A stretch of 64,000 bases of DNA from Nitrospirota bacterium (GTDB lineage Bacteria > Nitrospirota > Thermodesulfovibrionia > Thermodesulfovibrionales > SM23-35). The stretch is from assembly GCA_040754395.1 (NCBI GenBank), contig JBFMCL010000019.1, positions 1-64,000 of the forward strand, read 5' to 3'. Both the position numbers and the translations under genes were made by a program. The notes beneath the pieces are model-generated. The model was not told the origin of the DNA, searched no databases, and saw only the letters and a list, made by a program, of their open reading frames with translations. This document shows, piece by piece, positions 25,827 through 34,478 of this stretch (its first letter is position 1; each line of letters opens with the position of its first letter).

Positions 25827-26195
25827 ATGGCAAAGAAAAGAATCGCAGTCATTGCATGCAGGAATGTAAAAGGAGTCAGTTGTGTCGGGGGCTGCCTGAA
25901 ATGTTTTAAAGGCGTGTCCGAGAAGGCCGGAGAGTACGAACGCTGGAAGGATTACGATATCGAGATTATCGGGATGGATGACTGCGGCGGCTGCCCCGGG
26001 GTGATTATGCCGAAGGTAGCCCTCATGATGGATATGGGAAAACTCTACGACAGGGACTTTGACGCGATTCATTTGGGGACCTGCATGATGAAGGCAACAA
26101 AAACCGCGAAATGCCCGATCGATTTCGAGGATCTCAAGAATAAAATAGAGGCAAATTTCAAAAAAGAGGTGATCATGGGGACGCATCCCTATTAA
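25827..26195 (+). CDS. CGGC-domain protein (122 aa)
   Basis: A small cytosolic protein with Cys motifs CVGGCLKC (about 16-23) and DDCGGCPGV (about 52-60), plus CMMKATKTAKCP near residue 90. This pattern defines the CGGC domain family, thought to bind a metal or Fe-S cluster; its function is not established. A strong ribosome site (AAGGGAGGAA) precedes the ATG. It directly precedes the propeller/HmcF-like selenoprotein pair, so it may help mature or regulate it. Confidence 0.8.
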   Translation: MAKKRIAVIACRNVKGVSCVGGCLKCFKGVSEKAGEYERWKDYDIEIIGMDDCGGCPGVIMPKVALMMDMGKLYDRDFDAIHLGTCMMKATKTAKCPIDFEDLKNKIEANFKKEVIMGTHPY

Positions 26196-26226
26196 CCCAG
26201 AGTATTCATGAAGCGTGGAATAGCAG

Positions 26227-27486
26227 ATGAGCGTGTCAGAAGACTGGGATACTAAACAGAAATGTATTGCGGACATTTCCGGATGGCGGGAGAGGTTCCC
26301 TGTCGTACATGAACTGGCGGTCAGCGGCGACGGGGAAAAGATAGCCGCTGTCGTCGAAATCGGACAAAAGCAGGTTGCTCCCTGTCTGAACGGGGATCTC
26401 TGGCATGATACCTATGAAAGGGCGTGGTCGCTCAGATTTACCCCTGATGCCCGCCTCGCATGTGCAGTCCTGCGTGATTTTGCATGGACCGTTGCGGTGG
26501 ATGAAGTACCGTGGGAACAGCGGTATGATTACGTGTGGAATATGACCTTCAGCCCTGAAGGGAGGGACATCGCGGTGAATATCAAAGAGGAAAACGAATT
26601 CGGGGTGTCTCTGAACGGAAGAGCCTGGTCGCACAGATTTCCTGAAGCGCGTGATCTCGCCATCAGTCCTGACGGAAGAAAAACCGCATCACGTGTAAAA
26701 GTGAAGAGAATTGCGGAACAGGACATCTTCGGTTTTGCAGAGAAGATCATATCAGTTGCGGTGAACGGAGAGAAATGGAATGACAATTTCCTGAGCGTCT
26801 CCGGTATGACCTTCAGCAATGACAGTACAGGGGTAGCAGCAGGAATCAGGACGGACCGGATGGAATTTTCTGTGTCGGTCGATGGGAAGCCATGGCACGA
26901 GCGTTTTCTCCAGGTGTGGGAACCGGTGTTCCATCCCCATTGCAAAGATGTTATCGCTCCGGTAAAGACGGAATGGGGGTGGACTCTTGCGAGAAACGGG
27001 GAGATCATCTGGAACCGGAGGTTCACCCAGCTCTGGGGGCAGAGATGGAGCCCCGATGGCGAGAGGATCGCTGCGGTAGTAGCAACGAAATTCGGCGACT
27101 GGACGATTGCGGTTGACGGCCTGCCATGGAAACGGACGTTCAGTGACGCGGTGCTGTTCCCTGTGTTCAGTCCGGATGGAAGCAGGGTTGCGGCAATCGT
27201 GAAGGAGAAGAACCGATATACCATCGCGGTAGACGGGAAACCATGGGAGAAGGATTTCGACATGATATGGGACCCTCTTTTCAGCCCGGACGGAAGGAAA
27301 GCTGCTGCAAGGGCCGAAAAGAACGGGAGGTTCTTCCTGGTGATAAACGGAAAGACCGGCAGCGAATCATATGAGATGCTCTGGGATCCGGTGTTCAGCG
27401 GAGACGGGGAGAAGATCTTGTTGAGATATATTGAAGGCGGCAGGTATTACCGGAGAATATCTCTGGTCGGAGAATATCAATGTTAG
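26227..27486 (+). CDS. Trp-rich beta-propeller protein, TmcD-like, copy 1 (419 aa)
   Basis: About ten repeats of roughly 41 residues, each ending in a phrase like W.PVFSPDG..VAA and followed by a TIAVDG.PW strand, as in WD40-like/PD40 beta propellers. No signal peptide is seen, so it is probably cytosolic. Two paralogues lie at 29275 and 46830, and all three are linked to HmcF-like genes. Its stop overlaps the start of the HmcF-like gene by 7 nt. The Tmc complex of Desulfovibrio has a Trp-rich propeller-type subunit, TmcD, which this recalls. A structural role docking the HdrD-like subunit to partners is plausible but inferred. Confidence 0.75.
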   Translation: MSVSEDWDTKQKCIADISGWRERFPVVHELAVSGDGEKIAAVVEIGQKQVAPCLNGDLWHDTYERAWSLRFTPDARLACAVLRDFAWTVAVDEVPWEQRYDYVWNMTFSPEGRDIAVNIKEENEFGVSLNGRAWSHRFPEARDLAISPDGRKTASRVKVKRIAEQDIFGFAEKIISVAVNGEKWNDNFLSVSGMTFSNDSTGVAAGIRTDRMEFSVSVDGKPWHERFLQVWEPVFHPHCKDVIAPVKTEWGWTLARNGEIIWNRRFTQLWGQRWSPDGERIAAVVATKFGDWTIAVDGLPWKRTFSDAVLFPVFSPDGSRVAAIVKEKNRYTIAVDGKPWEKDFDMIWDPLFSPDGRKAAARAEKNGRFFLVINGKTGSESYEMLWDPVFSGDGEKILLRYIEGGRYYRRISLVGEYQC

Positions 27487-28814
27487 AGGTCAGAAGGAAA
27501 CCTGTTTCCGATCCGGGCATGGATGAAACGGCCAGAAACCTTACCCCAGAAAAAATCGGAAGAGTAATCAAATGGGTCCTTGAAAAAGAAGCTGATCCGA
27601 GGTTTCAGACATTTGTCGAGACCTGCATCCACTGCAGTCTCTGTTCGGAGGCATGTCATTTTTACCGCTCATACAGAAGGGATCCCACCTATGCACCGGT
27701 CAGCAAGGTGAGACAGACCCTGTGGGACATGCTGAAGCATAAGGGCAGAATGGACGGAGAACGCATAAAAAGGTATGCGAGGATAGCTTTTACTGAGTGC
27801 AATCTCTGCAAGCGCTGCAGCATGTACTGCCCCTTTGGTATAGACATCGCGTACCTGATGTCACTGGTGCGGCGTATCTGCGGACTTCTGGAGGTTGTTC
27901 CCCGGGCCCTCCAGGATCAGGCAAACAGCCACATGTATACTTATACCCAGGCATGGGTTGCCCAGGACGACTGGGTGGACACGGTACAGTTTGTTGAGGA
28001 TGAACTCAGGATGGAACTCAGGAACGCCCGCATCCCCCTTGACAGGACAGGCGCGGAGATCATGTATTCCCCGCACAGCCTTGAGACGAAGTTCAAGACC
28101 AATATCCTGTCGAATATCGCGAAAATCATGACGGTTGCAGGGGTTGACTGGACGATGCCGTCCGCCGACGGCTGGGACAGCACCAACCAGGCTATGCATA
28201 TGGGAGACTACGAGACAATGGCCATGGTCGAGAAAAAGCATTTTGAAGCTGCCATGAGGCTTAAGGTGAAAAAAATCATGACCAGTGAATGAGGCCACTC
28301 ATTCAGGGCCGCAGTGTATGACGGCTCACGGTGGTTAGGATGGAGGCAACCGCCTCTGGAGTATCTCCAGCCGACGCAATTTTTCTATGAGCTTATAAGG
28401 GACGAAAGACTGAAGATCGCAAAGAAAATTCAGGAACCTGTTACAGTGCAGGAACCGTGCAGCATCGTCCGGAACAGGGGGCTGGGGGATATGCTCCGTT
28501 CCATCATCGAGGCGACCTGCGAGGACTTCAGGGATGTGACCCCCCGGTATGAGCATAATTACTGCTGCGGTGCGGGTTCGGGGGTGATCAACTACGGCCC
28601 TCCCTGGAAATTCATCAGGATGGAAGGCGGACGCGTGAAAATGAAACAGCTCAGGGATACAGGGGCAAAGACCGTGATTGCGCCGTGCCACAGCTGTCAT
28701 AAGACCATAGAGGAAATGATGCATCATTACCACGCTGACATGAACGTCATTTTCATCAGTGAGCTGCTTGTCAGAACAATGGAGATCCCGGAGCCCCTCA
28801 GGGTATCCGGCTGA
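27480..28814 (+). CDS. HmcF/TmcB/DsrK-like iron-sulfur subunit, predicted selenoprotein with one Sec (444 aa)
   Basis: A cytoplasmic HdrD-family subunit that couples quinone- or cytochrome-linked electrons to a thiol/disulfide-type partner. Residues about 56-67 and 105-115 hold two 4Fe-4S groups (CIHCSLCSEAC, CNLCKRCSMYC). The C-terminal CCG domain has EPCSIV, NYCCGAGSG and PCHSCH (Cys403). Codon 271 is TGA at 28290-28292 inside SE-(TGA)-GHSFRAAVYDG. The paralogue at 31320 has Cys271 in GE-C-GHAFRAAVYDG. The frame continues intact for 173 codons beyond it. A SECIS-like hairpin follows at 28306-28327. Selenocysteine insertion is therefore more likely than a nonsense mutation. Without Sec machinery it would stop at 270 residues. 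Its start overlaps the propeller gene. Confidence 0.8.
28306..28327 (+). promoter_or_regulatory. Candidate bacterial SECIS hairpin for the UGA at 28290
   Basis: GGGCCGCA pairs with UG-a-CGGCUC (8 bp, one bulged A and one G-U pair) around the 5-nt loop GUGUA. The loop begins with G and 21 nt separate it from the UGA, within the spacing known for bacterial SECIS elements. The same codons in the Cys paralogue at 32130 cannot form the stem. Confidence 0.65.
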
Positions 28815-28824
28815 GTGCGCCTCA

Positions 28825-28857
28825 TTGACATAATTATGGGCATATGCCTATAATTAT
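28825..28857 (+). promoter_or_regulatory. Promoter of the DUF134 gene overlapped by a 28-bp dyad
   Basis: TTGACA at 28825-28830, an 18-bp spacer and TATAAT at 28849-28854 are perfect consensus boxes. The -10 box ends 5 nt before the ATG at 28860, so the mRNA would be essentially leaderless. The dyad 28830-28857 has half-sites ATAATTATGGGCAT and ATGCCTATAATTAT (13 of 14 positions match), covering the spacer and the -10 box. It is a likely operator, perhaps for self-repression by the DUF134 protein. Confidence 0.65.
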
Positions 28858-28859
28858 CC

Positions 28860-29156
28860 ATGGCAAGACCCAAAAAATGCAGGTGTGTAAAATATACACC
28901 TCATGCGACGTATTTCAAGCCGAGGGCGATCCCTCTGTCAGAACTCGAAGAGGTCTCTCTCAGTATCGATGAGTTCGAGGCCGTCAGGCTTGCTGACTAT
29001 GAAGGGCTTTATCATCAGGATGCAGCTGGGAGGATGAAAATATCACGACAGACATTCGGCAGAATTCTGGAACAGGCCCGCAGAAAGGTTGCAGAATGCC
29101 TGGTGAAAGGCAGGGCACTGCGCATAGAGAAACGACAGTCGGCACCTGTTTCATGA
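28860..29156 (+). CDS. DUF134-family helix-turn-helix regulator (98 aa)
   Basis: The N-terminus MARPKKCRCVKYTPHATYFKP and the phrase SIDEFEAVRLADYEGLYHQDAA are characteristic of DUF134. A sigma-factor-like helix-turn-helix follows (AAGRMKISRQTFGRILEQARRKV). DUF134 proteins are small DNA-binding proteins often found near Fe-S or redox genes. The gene interrupts the run between the first propeller/HmcF-like pair and Hmc operon 1. It starts without a Shine-Dalgarno sequence directly at its promoter, under a dyad that probably serves autoregulation. Confidence 0.85.
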   Translation: MARPKKCRCVKYTPHATYFKPRAIPLSELEEVSLSIDEFEAVRLADYEGLYHQDAAGRMKISRQTFGRILEQARRKVAECLVKGRALRIEKRQSAPVS

Positions 29157-29274
29157 TGATGTTCCAGAACAATGCATTCTTCAGCATTGTCGCGAAATAC
29201 CCGCAAACGGAAGCGAGTGCGGGCACCGGGCACCTGTGCTATCATAGATTTTCAAGAAATCACTTCACTGTACA

Positions 29275-30534
29275 ATGACAGAAAAAAATCACTGGGACTG
29301 GGATACCGCGGAAAAAATGGTTTCTGACGTCAGGGAATGGCGGGACAGATTTCCCGTTGTCCAGGAATTTGTAGTAAGCAATGACGGTGAAAAGGTCGCA
29401 GCGGTTGTTGAGCAGGAGAAACAGAAGGTTGCTCCTTGCGTGAACGGAAAAATCTGGGGCGAGGCGTATGAGAGGGTATGGTCACTGAAATTTTTGCCTG
29501 ATCACCGGCTTGCCTGTGCAGTGCTCCGTGACTACGAATGGACTGTTGTCGTCGACGGGACCCCCTGGGAAGAGACATATGATTTTGTATGGAATATGAC
29601 TTTCAGTGCTGACGGAGAGGGGATCGCGGTAAACATCAAGAAAGACAACGGGTTCGGTGTTGCCCTGAACGGCAACACATGGGAACACAGGTTCGTTGAA
29701 ACACGGGATCTGGTCATGAGCCCTAACGGCAGGAGTACGGCAACACGGGTTAAGACGAAAAGGATTGCCACTCTCGACATAGCAGGTTTCGCAGAGAAAG
29801 CACTTACTGTTGCGGTTGACGGGAAGGCGTGGGACAGCCATTTTCTCGGAATCTGGGGCATGACCTTCAGTTCCGACAGTGCGAGTATTGCAGCCGGGGT
29901 GAAGCTGGACCACCTCGATTTTTCGGTTGCGGTTGATGGAAATATCTGGGGAACGTCATTCCCCGGAATATGGGAGCCGGTCTTCAGACCGGGGAACAGA
30001 GATGCAGTGGCTCCGGTCAAAACAGGGAAGGGGTGGACCCTTGCCATAAACGGGAGGCTGCTCTGGGAAAAAAGGTTCTCGCAGGTTTGGGGGCAAAGGT
30101 GCAGCCCTGACGGACAGCACATCGCAGCGGTTGTTGCCCCTGAATTCGGTGTATGGACGATTGCAGTTGACGGGTTGCCATGGGAAATGACGTTCGGAGA
30201 CGCGGTGCTTTTTCCTGCGTTCAGTCCGGACAGCGGGAGAGTCGCTGCAGTCGTGAAGGATAAGGACAGATATACGATTGCAGTGGACGGAATTCCATGG
30301 AAAGAGAATTTCGACATGATATGGGACCCTGTGTTCAGTCCGGACAGCAGGAGAGTCGCTGCCAAAGCCAGAAAAAACGGGAGGCATATGGTCGTGGTTG
30401 ACGGAAGGGCCGGACAGAGGACCTTTGAAGAGATGTGGGAGCCGGTATTCAGCCCTGATGGCGCGAAAATGCTCATGCGTTATATTGAGGACGGGAAATT
30501 TTACCGGAAAGTGGTGAAGGTTGAAGAGATTTAA
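29275..30534 (+). CDS. Trp-rich beta-propeller protein, TmcD-like, copy 2 (419 aa)
   Basis: A close paralogue of the protein at 26227 with the same length and repeat layout: about ten repeats with W.PVFSPD...VAA and TIAVDG.PW phrases, and a terminal RYIEDGKFYRKV. It begins Hmc operon 1, followed by the cytochrome b subunit at 30578. No signal peptide is visible. It is probably the cytosolic propeller subunit of this complex. Confidence 0.75.
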   Translation: MTEKNHWDWDTAEKMVSDVREWRDRFPVVQEFVVSNDGEKVAAVVEQEKQKVAPCVNGKIWGEAYERVWSLKFLPDHRLACAVLRDYEWTVVVDGTPWEETYDFVWNMTFSADGEGIAVNIKKDNGFGVALNGNTWEHRFVETRDLVMSPNGRSTATRVKTKRIATLDIAGFAEKALTVAVDGKAWDSHFLGIWGMTFSSDSASIAAGVKLDHLDFSVAVDGNIWGTSFPGIWEPVFRPGNRDAVAPVKTGKGWTLAINGRLLWEKRFSQVWGQRCSPDGQHIAAVVAPEFGVWTIAVDGLPWEMTFGDAVLFPAFSPDSGRVAAVVKDKDRYTIAVDGIPWKENFDMIWDPVFSPDSRRVAAKARKNGRHMVVVDGRAGQRTFEEMWEPVFSPDGAKMLMRYIEDGKFYRKVVKVEEI

Positions 30535-30577
30535 TTAAAAGGGATGCGGTGAGCAAGAAATGGTATGAAAAATATTT

Positions 30578-31255
30578 ATGTATGACTTTCTGACAGGCAT
30601 GGAGTTCTACAGATTTCTGAAGGGACCGATGGTCTGGTTCGCGTTCATTATTTTCACCGGTGGAAGCGCATACCGTGTCATCTCCCTTGTGTACCGTTCA
30701 AGAAACGCAAAAGTCATTTATACATACATGGATCTGAAGTACAGCCTCCGTTCCATCCTCCACTGGATCATTCCGTTTGCCAGCACGAATATGAGAAACC
30801 ATCCATGGATGACGATCATTACCTTTCTGTTCCACGGCTGCCTCATCTTTACCCCCGTATTCCTTCTGGCGCACAATATGCTCATACAGGAATCATGGAA
30901 CATTGCGTGGTGGACACTTCCCGAAAGGACCGCTGATGCAATGACCTTCATTGTCATCATGTGCGTCGTGTTTTTTGCGATCAGGAGGCTTGTCTCGCCT
31001 GAAGTCCGTTTTGTGACGTCCGCCTCAGATTTTGTGATCCTCTCGATCGCTGCGGCTCCGTTTGTGACAGGTTTTCTGGCGTTCCATCATCTCATGATTG
31101 ATTACAGGCTTGCGCTCAATATCCATATCCTTGCAGGGGAAATTATGCTGATTGCGATACCGTTTACCAGATTGAGCCATATGCTCTTTTTCTGGCTTAT
31201 CCGGGCATATACCGGTTCGGACTTCGGGGCTGTCCGTCATTCGAAGGACTATTAA
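30578..31255 (+). CDS. hmcE: HmcE-like membrane cytochrome b subunit (225 aa)
   Basis: A NarI/DsrM-type integral membrane protein with about five membrane segments (near residues 17-37, 80-105, 122-142, 152-172, 180-205). Conserved His residues in or near them are candidate haem b ligands. Its length matches HmcE of Desulfovibrio. The start of the protein (MYDFLTGMEFYRFLKGPMVW) matches the copy at 48102. It would accept or donate quinone electrons and pass them to the HmcF-like subunit encoded next. Its stop lies in a 13-bp tandem duplication (31244-31269). Confidence 0.8.
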   Translation: MYDFLTGMEFYRFLKGPMVWFAFIIFTGGSAYRVISLVYRSRNAKVIYTYMDLKYSLRSILHWIIPFASTNMRNHPWMTIITFLFHGCLIFTPVFLLAHNMLIQESWNIAWWTLPERTADAMTFIVIMCVVFFAIRRLVSPEVRFVTSASDFVILSIAAAPFVTGFLAFHHLMIDYRLALNIHILAGEIMLIAIPFTRLSHMLFFWLIRAYTGSDFGAVRHSKDY

Positions 31256-31319
31256 TAAGGACTATTAATAATGATACAGAAACATATCAGTGATGAATCG
31301 TTTTTTCGGGGAGTAACGA

Positions 31320-32681
31320 GTGTTTAAGGTTGAGCGAAAACCCGTCGCCGATCTCGGTATGGATGACACGGCGAAAGGGCTTGCCCCCGAAAGGATCGAA
31401 AAGGTTATGCGGTGGGTTCTTGAGAGGGAATCAGATGCGAGACTGAGGACGTATGTGGAGACCTGTATCCACTGCGGGCTCTGCTCCGAGGCCTGCCACT
31501 ATTACCTGTCATACAAGAGAGACCCGAGCTATGCCCCGGTCAGCAAAGTCAGGCAGACCCTTTGGGACATATTGGGCAGGAAGCATCCGGCTGACGGAGA
31601 AACCGTGAAGAAATATGCCAGGATTGCCTTTGCCGAATGCAATCTCTGCAGGCGCTGCAGCATGTACTGTCCTTTCGGCATCGATATCGCGTACCTGCTT
31701 GCATTGGTGCGCCGCATCTGCGGGCTCCTCAATGTCGCACCCCAGTATCTCCAGGACAATACGAACAGCCATATCCATACCTTTACGCAGTCATGGGTGG
31801 GCCAGGATGACTATGTGGATACGCTCCAGTTTCTCGAGGAAGAACTCAGGATGGATATCCTCAACGCCCGCATCCCCCTTGACAAAACGGGAGCCGAGTA
31901 CATGTATACGCCCCACAGCCACGAGGTTACATTCAAGACACATCTTTTGGCCAACATGGCAAGGATACTGAATGTGGCAGGGATTGACTGGACCATGCCG
32001 TCCACGGACGGATGGGAAAATACCAATCAGGCGATGCATGCAGGTTACTACGAGACCATGGGGATGATCGAACGGAAGCATTTCGAGGCTGCGTTCCGTC
32101 TGAAGGTCAGAAGAATCCTCGCAGGCGAATGCGGGCATGCATTCAGGGCTGCGGTCTACGACGGGACCCGCTGGCTCGGATGGAAAACCCCGCCGGTACC
32201 CTATGTGTCCGCAATCCAGTTTTTTTACGAGCTTGTCAGGGACGGAAGGATCAGAATAGCCCGGAAAATCCAGGAGCCTGTAACGGTGCAGGACCCGTGC
32301 AGTTTTGTGCGGAACAGGGGACTCGGAGAGATGCTCCGGTATATCATCAGGGCAACCTGCGAGGATTTTAGGGAGGTGACCCCGAAGCTGGAGCATAATT
32401 ACTGCTGCTGTGCAGGCGGAGGAGTGATCAACTACGGACCGCCATGGAAATTCATCAGGATGGAGGGCGGGAGAATAAAGGTCAGGCAGTTCAGGGAAAC
32501 CGGTGCAAAGATCGTTATCGCCCCTTGCCACAGCTGCCACAAGACAATCGAAGAGATGAGCGATTTCTACAAGCTCGGACTTCATGTGCTGTTTGCAAAT
32601 GAATTGATAGTGAAAACCATGGAGGTTCCCGAAGCAATGAGAGCGGTGCAGCAAAAAAATGAAGGAACGGGCGGTGTATAA
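31320..32681 (+). CDS. hmcF: HmcF/TmcB/DsrK-like iron-sulfur subunit, cysteine form (453 aa)
   Basis: The uninterrupted paralogue of the proteins at 27480 and 48817. It has two 4Fe-4S groups (CIHCGLCSEAC, CNLCRRCSMYC), Cys271 in GECGHAFRAA, and a CCG domain with DPCSFV, NYCCCAGGG and APCHSCH (Cys403). This domain binds the special catalytic 4Fe-4S cluster in HdrB/HdrD/DsrK relatives. It serves as the cysteine reference for the two UGA-containing copies. GTG is the start codon. The last 23 nt overlap the 16-haem cytochrome gene, and the cytochrome b gene lies upstream, as in hmc operons. Confidence 0.85.
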   Translation: MFKVERKPVADLGMDDTAKGLAPERIEKVMRWVLERESDARLRTYVETCIHCGLCSEACHYYLSYKRDPSYAPVSKVRQTLWDILGRKHPADGETVKKYARIAFAECNLCRRCSMYCPFGIDIAYLLALVRRICGLLNVAPQYLQDNTNSHIHTFTQSWVGQDDYVDTLQFLEEELRMDILNARIPLDKTGAEYMYTPHSHEVTFKTHLLANMARILNVAGIDWTMPSTDGWENTNQAMHAGYYETMGMIERKHFEAAFRLKVRRILAGECGHAFRAAVYDGTRWLGWKTPPVPYVSAIQFFYELVRDGRIRIARKIQEPVTVQDPCSFVRNRGLGEMLRYIIRATCEDFREVTPKLEHNYCCCAGGGVINYGPPWKFIRMEGGRIKVRQFRETGAKIVIAPCHSCHKTIEEMSDFYKLGLHVLFANELIVKTMEVPEAMRAVQQKNEGTGGV

Positions 32682-34248
32682 GAGGATACTGTATTTCTCC
32701 ATTATCCTGGCATTTTTTGGTGCAGCACTCTTTGTGGTGCTGACAGGGGACACCTATTCCCGGGAAGAGACAAAAACACATGACGGGAAGCCGGAAGACA
32801 GACTGATAATTGCACATGCAGACATATTCGGGAGGCTGGAGCGTCCGGGTGTGCTGTTTGACCACGGACTTCATGTGGAGGCATCCGAAAAGGAAAGCTG
32901 TGACACCTGTCATCCGGGAACTGATGACGGCAATCTCATCTTCGCATTTCCTTTCAGGCTGATGGACAGAAACAGGGAACATGTCATGGATGGATTTCAT
33001 AAAAAATGCATCGGCTGCCATAACAGGATGACCGAGGCAAAGAAGAAGGCGGGCCCTGTGCGCTGTGGGGAGTGTCATGCGGAAGAGAAGCATTCCCTGC
33101 GCACTGTATATCCACGCGTTGATTTTGATTTTACCACTCATGAGAAGCATGTGAGGAGCCTTCAGAAGCGCTGCATCCTGTGCCATCACAGCTACAATGA
33201 AGAACTCGTCTATGAGGAAGGAACCGAGCAGTCCTGCTATTATTGCCATGATGCACAGGAACAGAGAGGGCCTTCGCTGGCTGAAGAGACAAAGCTGACG
33301 CTTGCAAAGGGGCTCAGTATCAGAAATGTCTCTCATGCGCGGTGCGTCAACTGTCATCTGGATCGTGCAAAGGAGGGCGCAAAGGCAGGTCCTGTTGCAT
33401 GTGCGCAGTGCCATACCGGCAGATACAGGACGATTGAAGAACTTTCAAAGGTGTCGCGTCCGGACCGGGACCAGCCTGAAACACACCTTATTCATAGCGA
33501 AAATGGAAGGATGAAGGGAGTGCAGTTTGACCATGCGTTCCATGAAAAGAATACCCCTCATTGCAGGTGCTGCCATCATGAGACATTACGCGCATGCAGG
33601 GAGTGTCATGGGCCGAAGGGGAGTTCGAAAGGCGCATGGATTTCTGCGGCACATGCATACCATGACATATTTTCCGGTTACAGTTGTGCAGGATGTCACA
33701 ATGCCAGAAAGGCGGACACGCAGTGCGCGGGATGCCATCATCATCTCACTGGTCTGGATATGCAGAAGAAAGGCCAACAAAGGGAGTACTGCGGGGTATG
33801 CCACAGCGGGAAAAGAGAGGTTCCTGTACAGACAGGAATGCGTGCGCTTTCTGAACTGACCCCGGAGAAGGTTCCTGAGAAAGTAACGGTAAACGTGCTC
33901 GAAAAGGAATATGAGCCTGCAGTGTTTCCCCATCTCAGGATTATCAGGAAACTGGCTGCCATATCGAATGAATCGAAGATGGCGTCGTATTTCCATCAGG
34001 ACGTCAGGACGCTCTGCAGGGGCTGCCATCACAGGAGCGATGCAGGGGCGGAGGCAGCGCGGAATAAGCCGCCGTATTGCAGGAACTGCCATTCCGTAAC
34101 TTTTGATCCGAAGGACATGAACAGGCCGAGGCTGCTTGCGGTCTATCACCGGCAGTGCATGGCATGCCATGAAAAGATGAAGATACGAGCGGTGGGATGT
34201 GAGGACTGTCACAAGGCGAAAAAAACAGGACCGGATGATATTTTTTAA
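32659..34248 (+). CDS. hmcA: HmcA-like 16-haem cytochrome c (529 aa)
   Basis: An N-terminal hydrophobic signal or anchor (residues about 7-27) is followed by exactly 16 CxxCH motifs, from CDTCH near residue 86 to CEDCH near the end. That is the haem number of the high-molecular-weight cytochrome HmcA. His pairs directly after several motifs (CILCHH, CRGCHH, CRCCHHE) fit cytochrome c3-like bis-His domains. It would act in the periplasm, taking electrons from hydrogenases or small cytochromes to the membrane complex. The start overlaps the HmcF-like gene. The length is close to the Desulfovibrio protein. Confidence 0.9.
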   Translation: MKERAVYKRILYFSIILAFFGAALFVVLTGDTYSREETKTHDGKPEDRLIIAHADIFGRLERPGVLFDHGLHVEASEKESCDTCHPGTDDGNLIFAFPFRLMDRNREHVMDGFHKKCIGCHNRMTEAKKKAGPVRCGECHAEEKHSLRTVYPRVDFDFTTHEKHVRSLQKRCILCHHSYNEELVYEEGTEQSCYYCHDAQEQRGPSLAEETKLTLAKGLSIRNVSHARCVNCHLDRAKEGAKAGPVACAQCHTGRYRTIEELSKVSRPDRDQPETHLIHSENGRMKGVQFDHAFHEKNTPHCRCCHHETLRACRECHGPKGSSKGAWISAAHAYHDIFSGYSCAGCHNARKADTQCAGCHHHLTGLDMQKKGQQREYCGVCHSGKREVPVQTGMRALSELTPEKVPEKVTVNVLEKEYEPAVFPHLRIIRKLAAISNESKMASYFHQDVRTLCRGCHHRSDAGAEAARNKPPYCRNCHSVTFDPKDMNRPRLLAVYHRQCMACHEKMKIRAVGCEDCHKAKKTGPDDIF

Positions 34249-34261
34249 CCCGGAGGACTGA

Positions 34262-34396
34262 ATGTATATCATAGACCAGATTTTTTCCGGCAAGGGGTAT
34301 GAATACGCGATCGCTGTCGGTTTTCTGTTTGTCTTTATCATCTTCTACAGATTCCTCTGCACTGACAGGACAGAGGAAGAAGACGAGGGGATATGA
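34262..34396 (+). CDS. hmcD: HmcD-like single-span membrane peptide (44 aa)
   Basis: A short gene starting with ATG behind CCGGAGGA. The peptide has one membrane segment (about residues 14-31, rich in F, V and I) and an acidic C-terminus (DRTEEEDEGI). In Desulfovibrio hmc operons a peptide of similar size, HmcD, is encoded between the other subunits. The same kind of peptide ends operon 2 at 54060. Confidence 0.7.
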   Translation: MYIIDQIFSGKGYEYAIAVGFLFVFIIFYRFLCTDRTEEEDEGI

Positions 34397-34478
34397 ACCC
34401 GTGTGTCCCGGAATGTGCGAGGCTTAGTCTGCTGTGCACAGGAACCAGGCGCACCAGAGTGCAGGGCGGAGAGCATTA

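Noticed and set aside
28290-28292. Reading the TGA as the true end of a 270-residue protein with a second gene starting at 28314
   Set aside because: The downstream frame is the same, continues the paralogue alignment without loss, has no ribosome site, and the TGA replaces a conserved Cys next to a SECIS-like hairpin.
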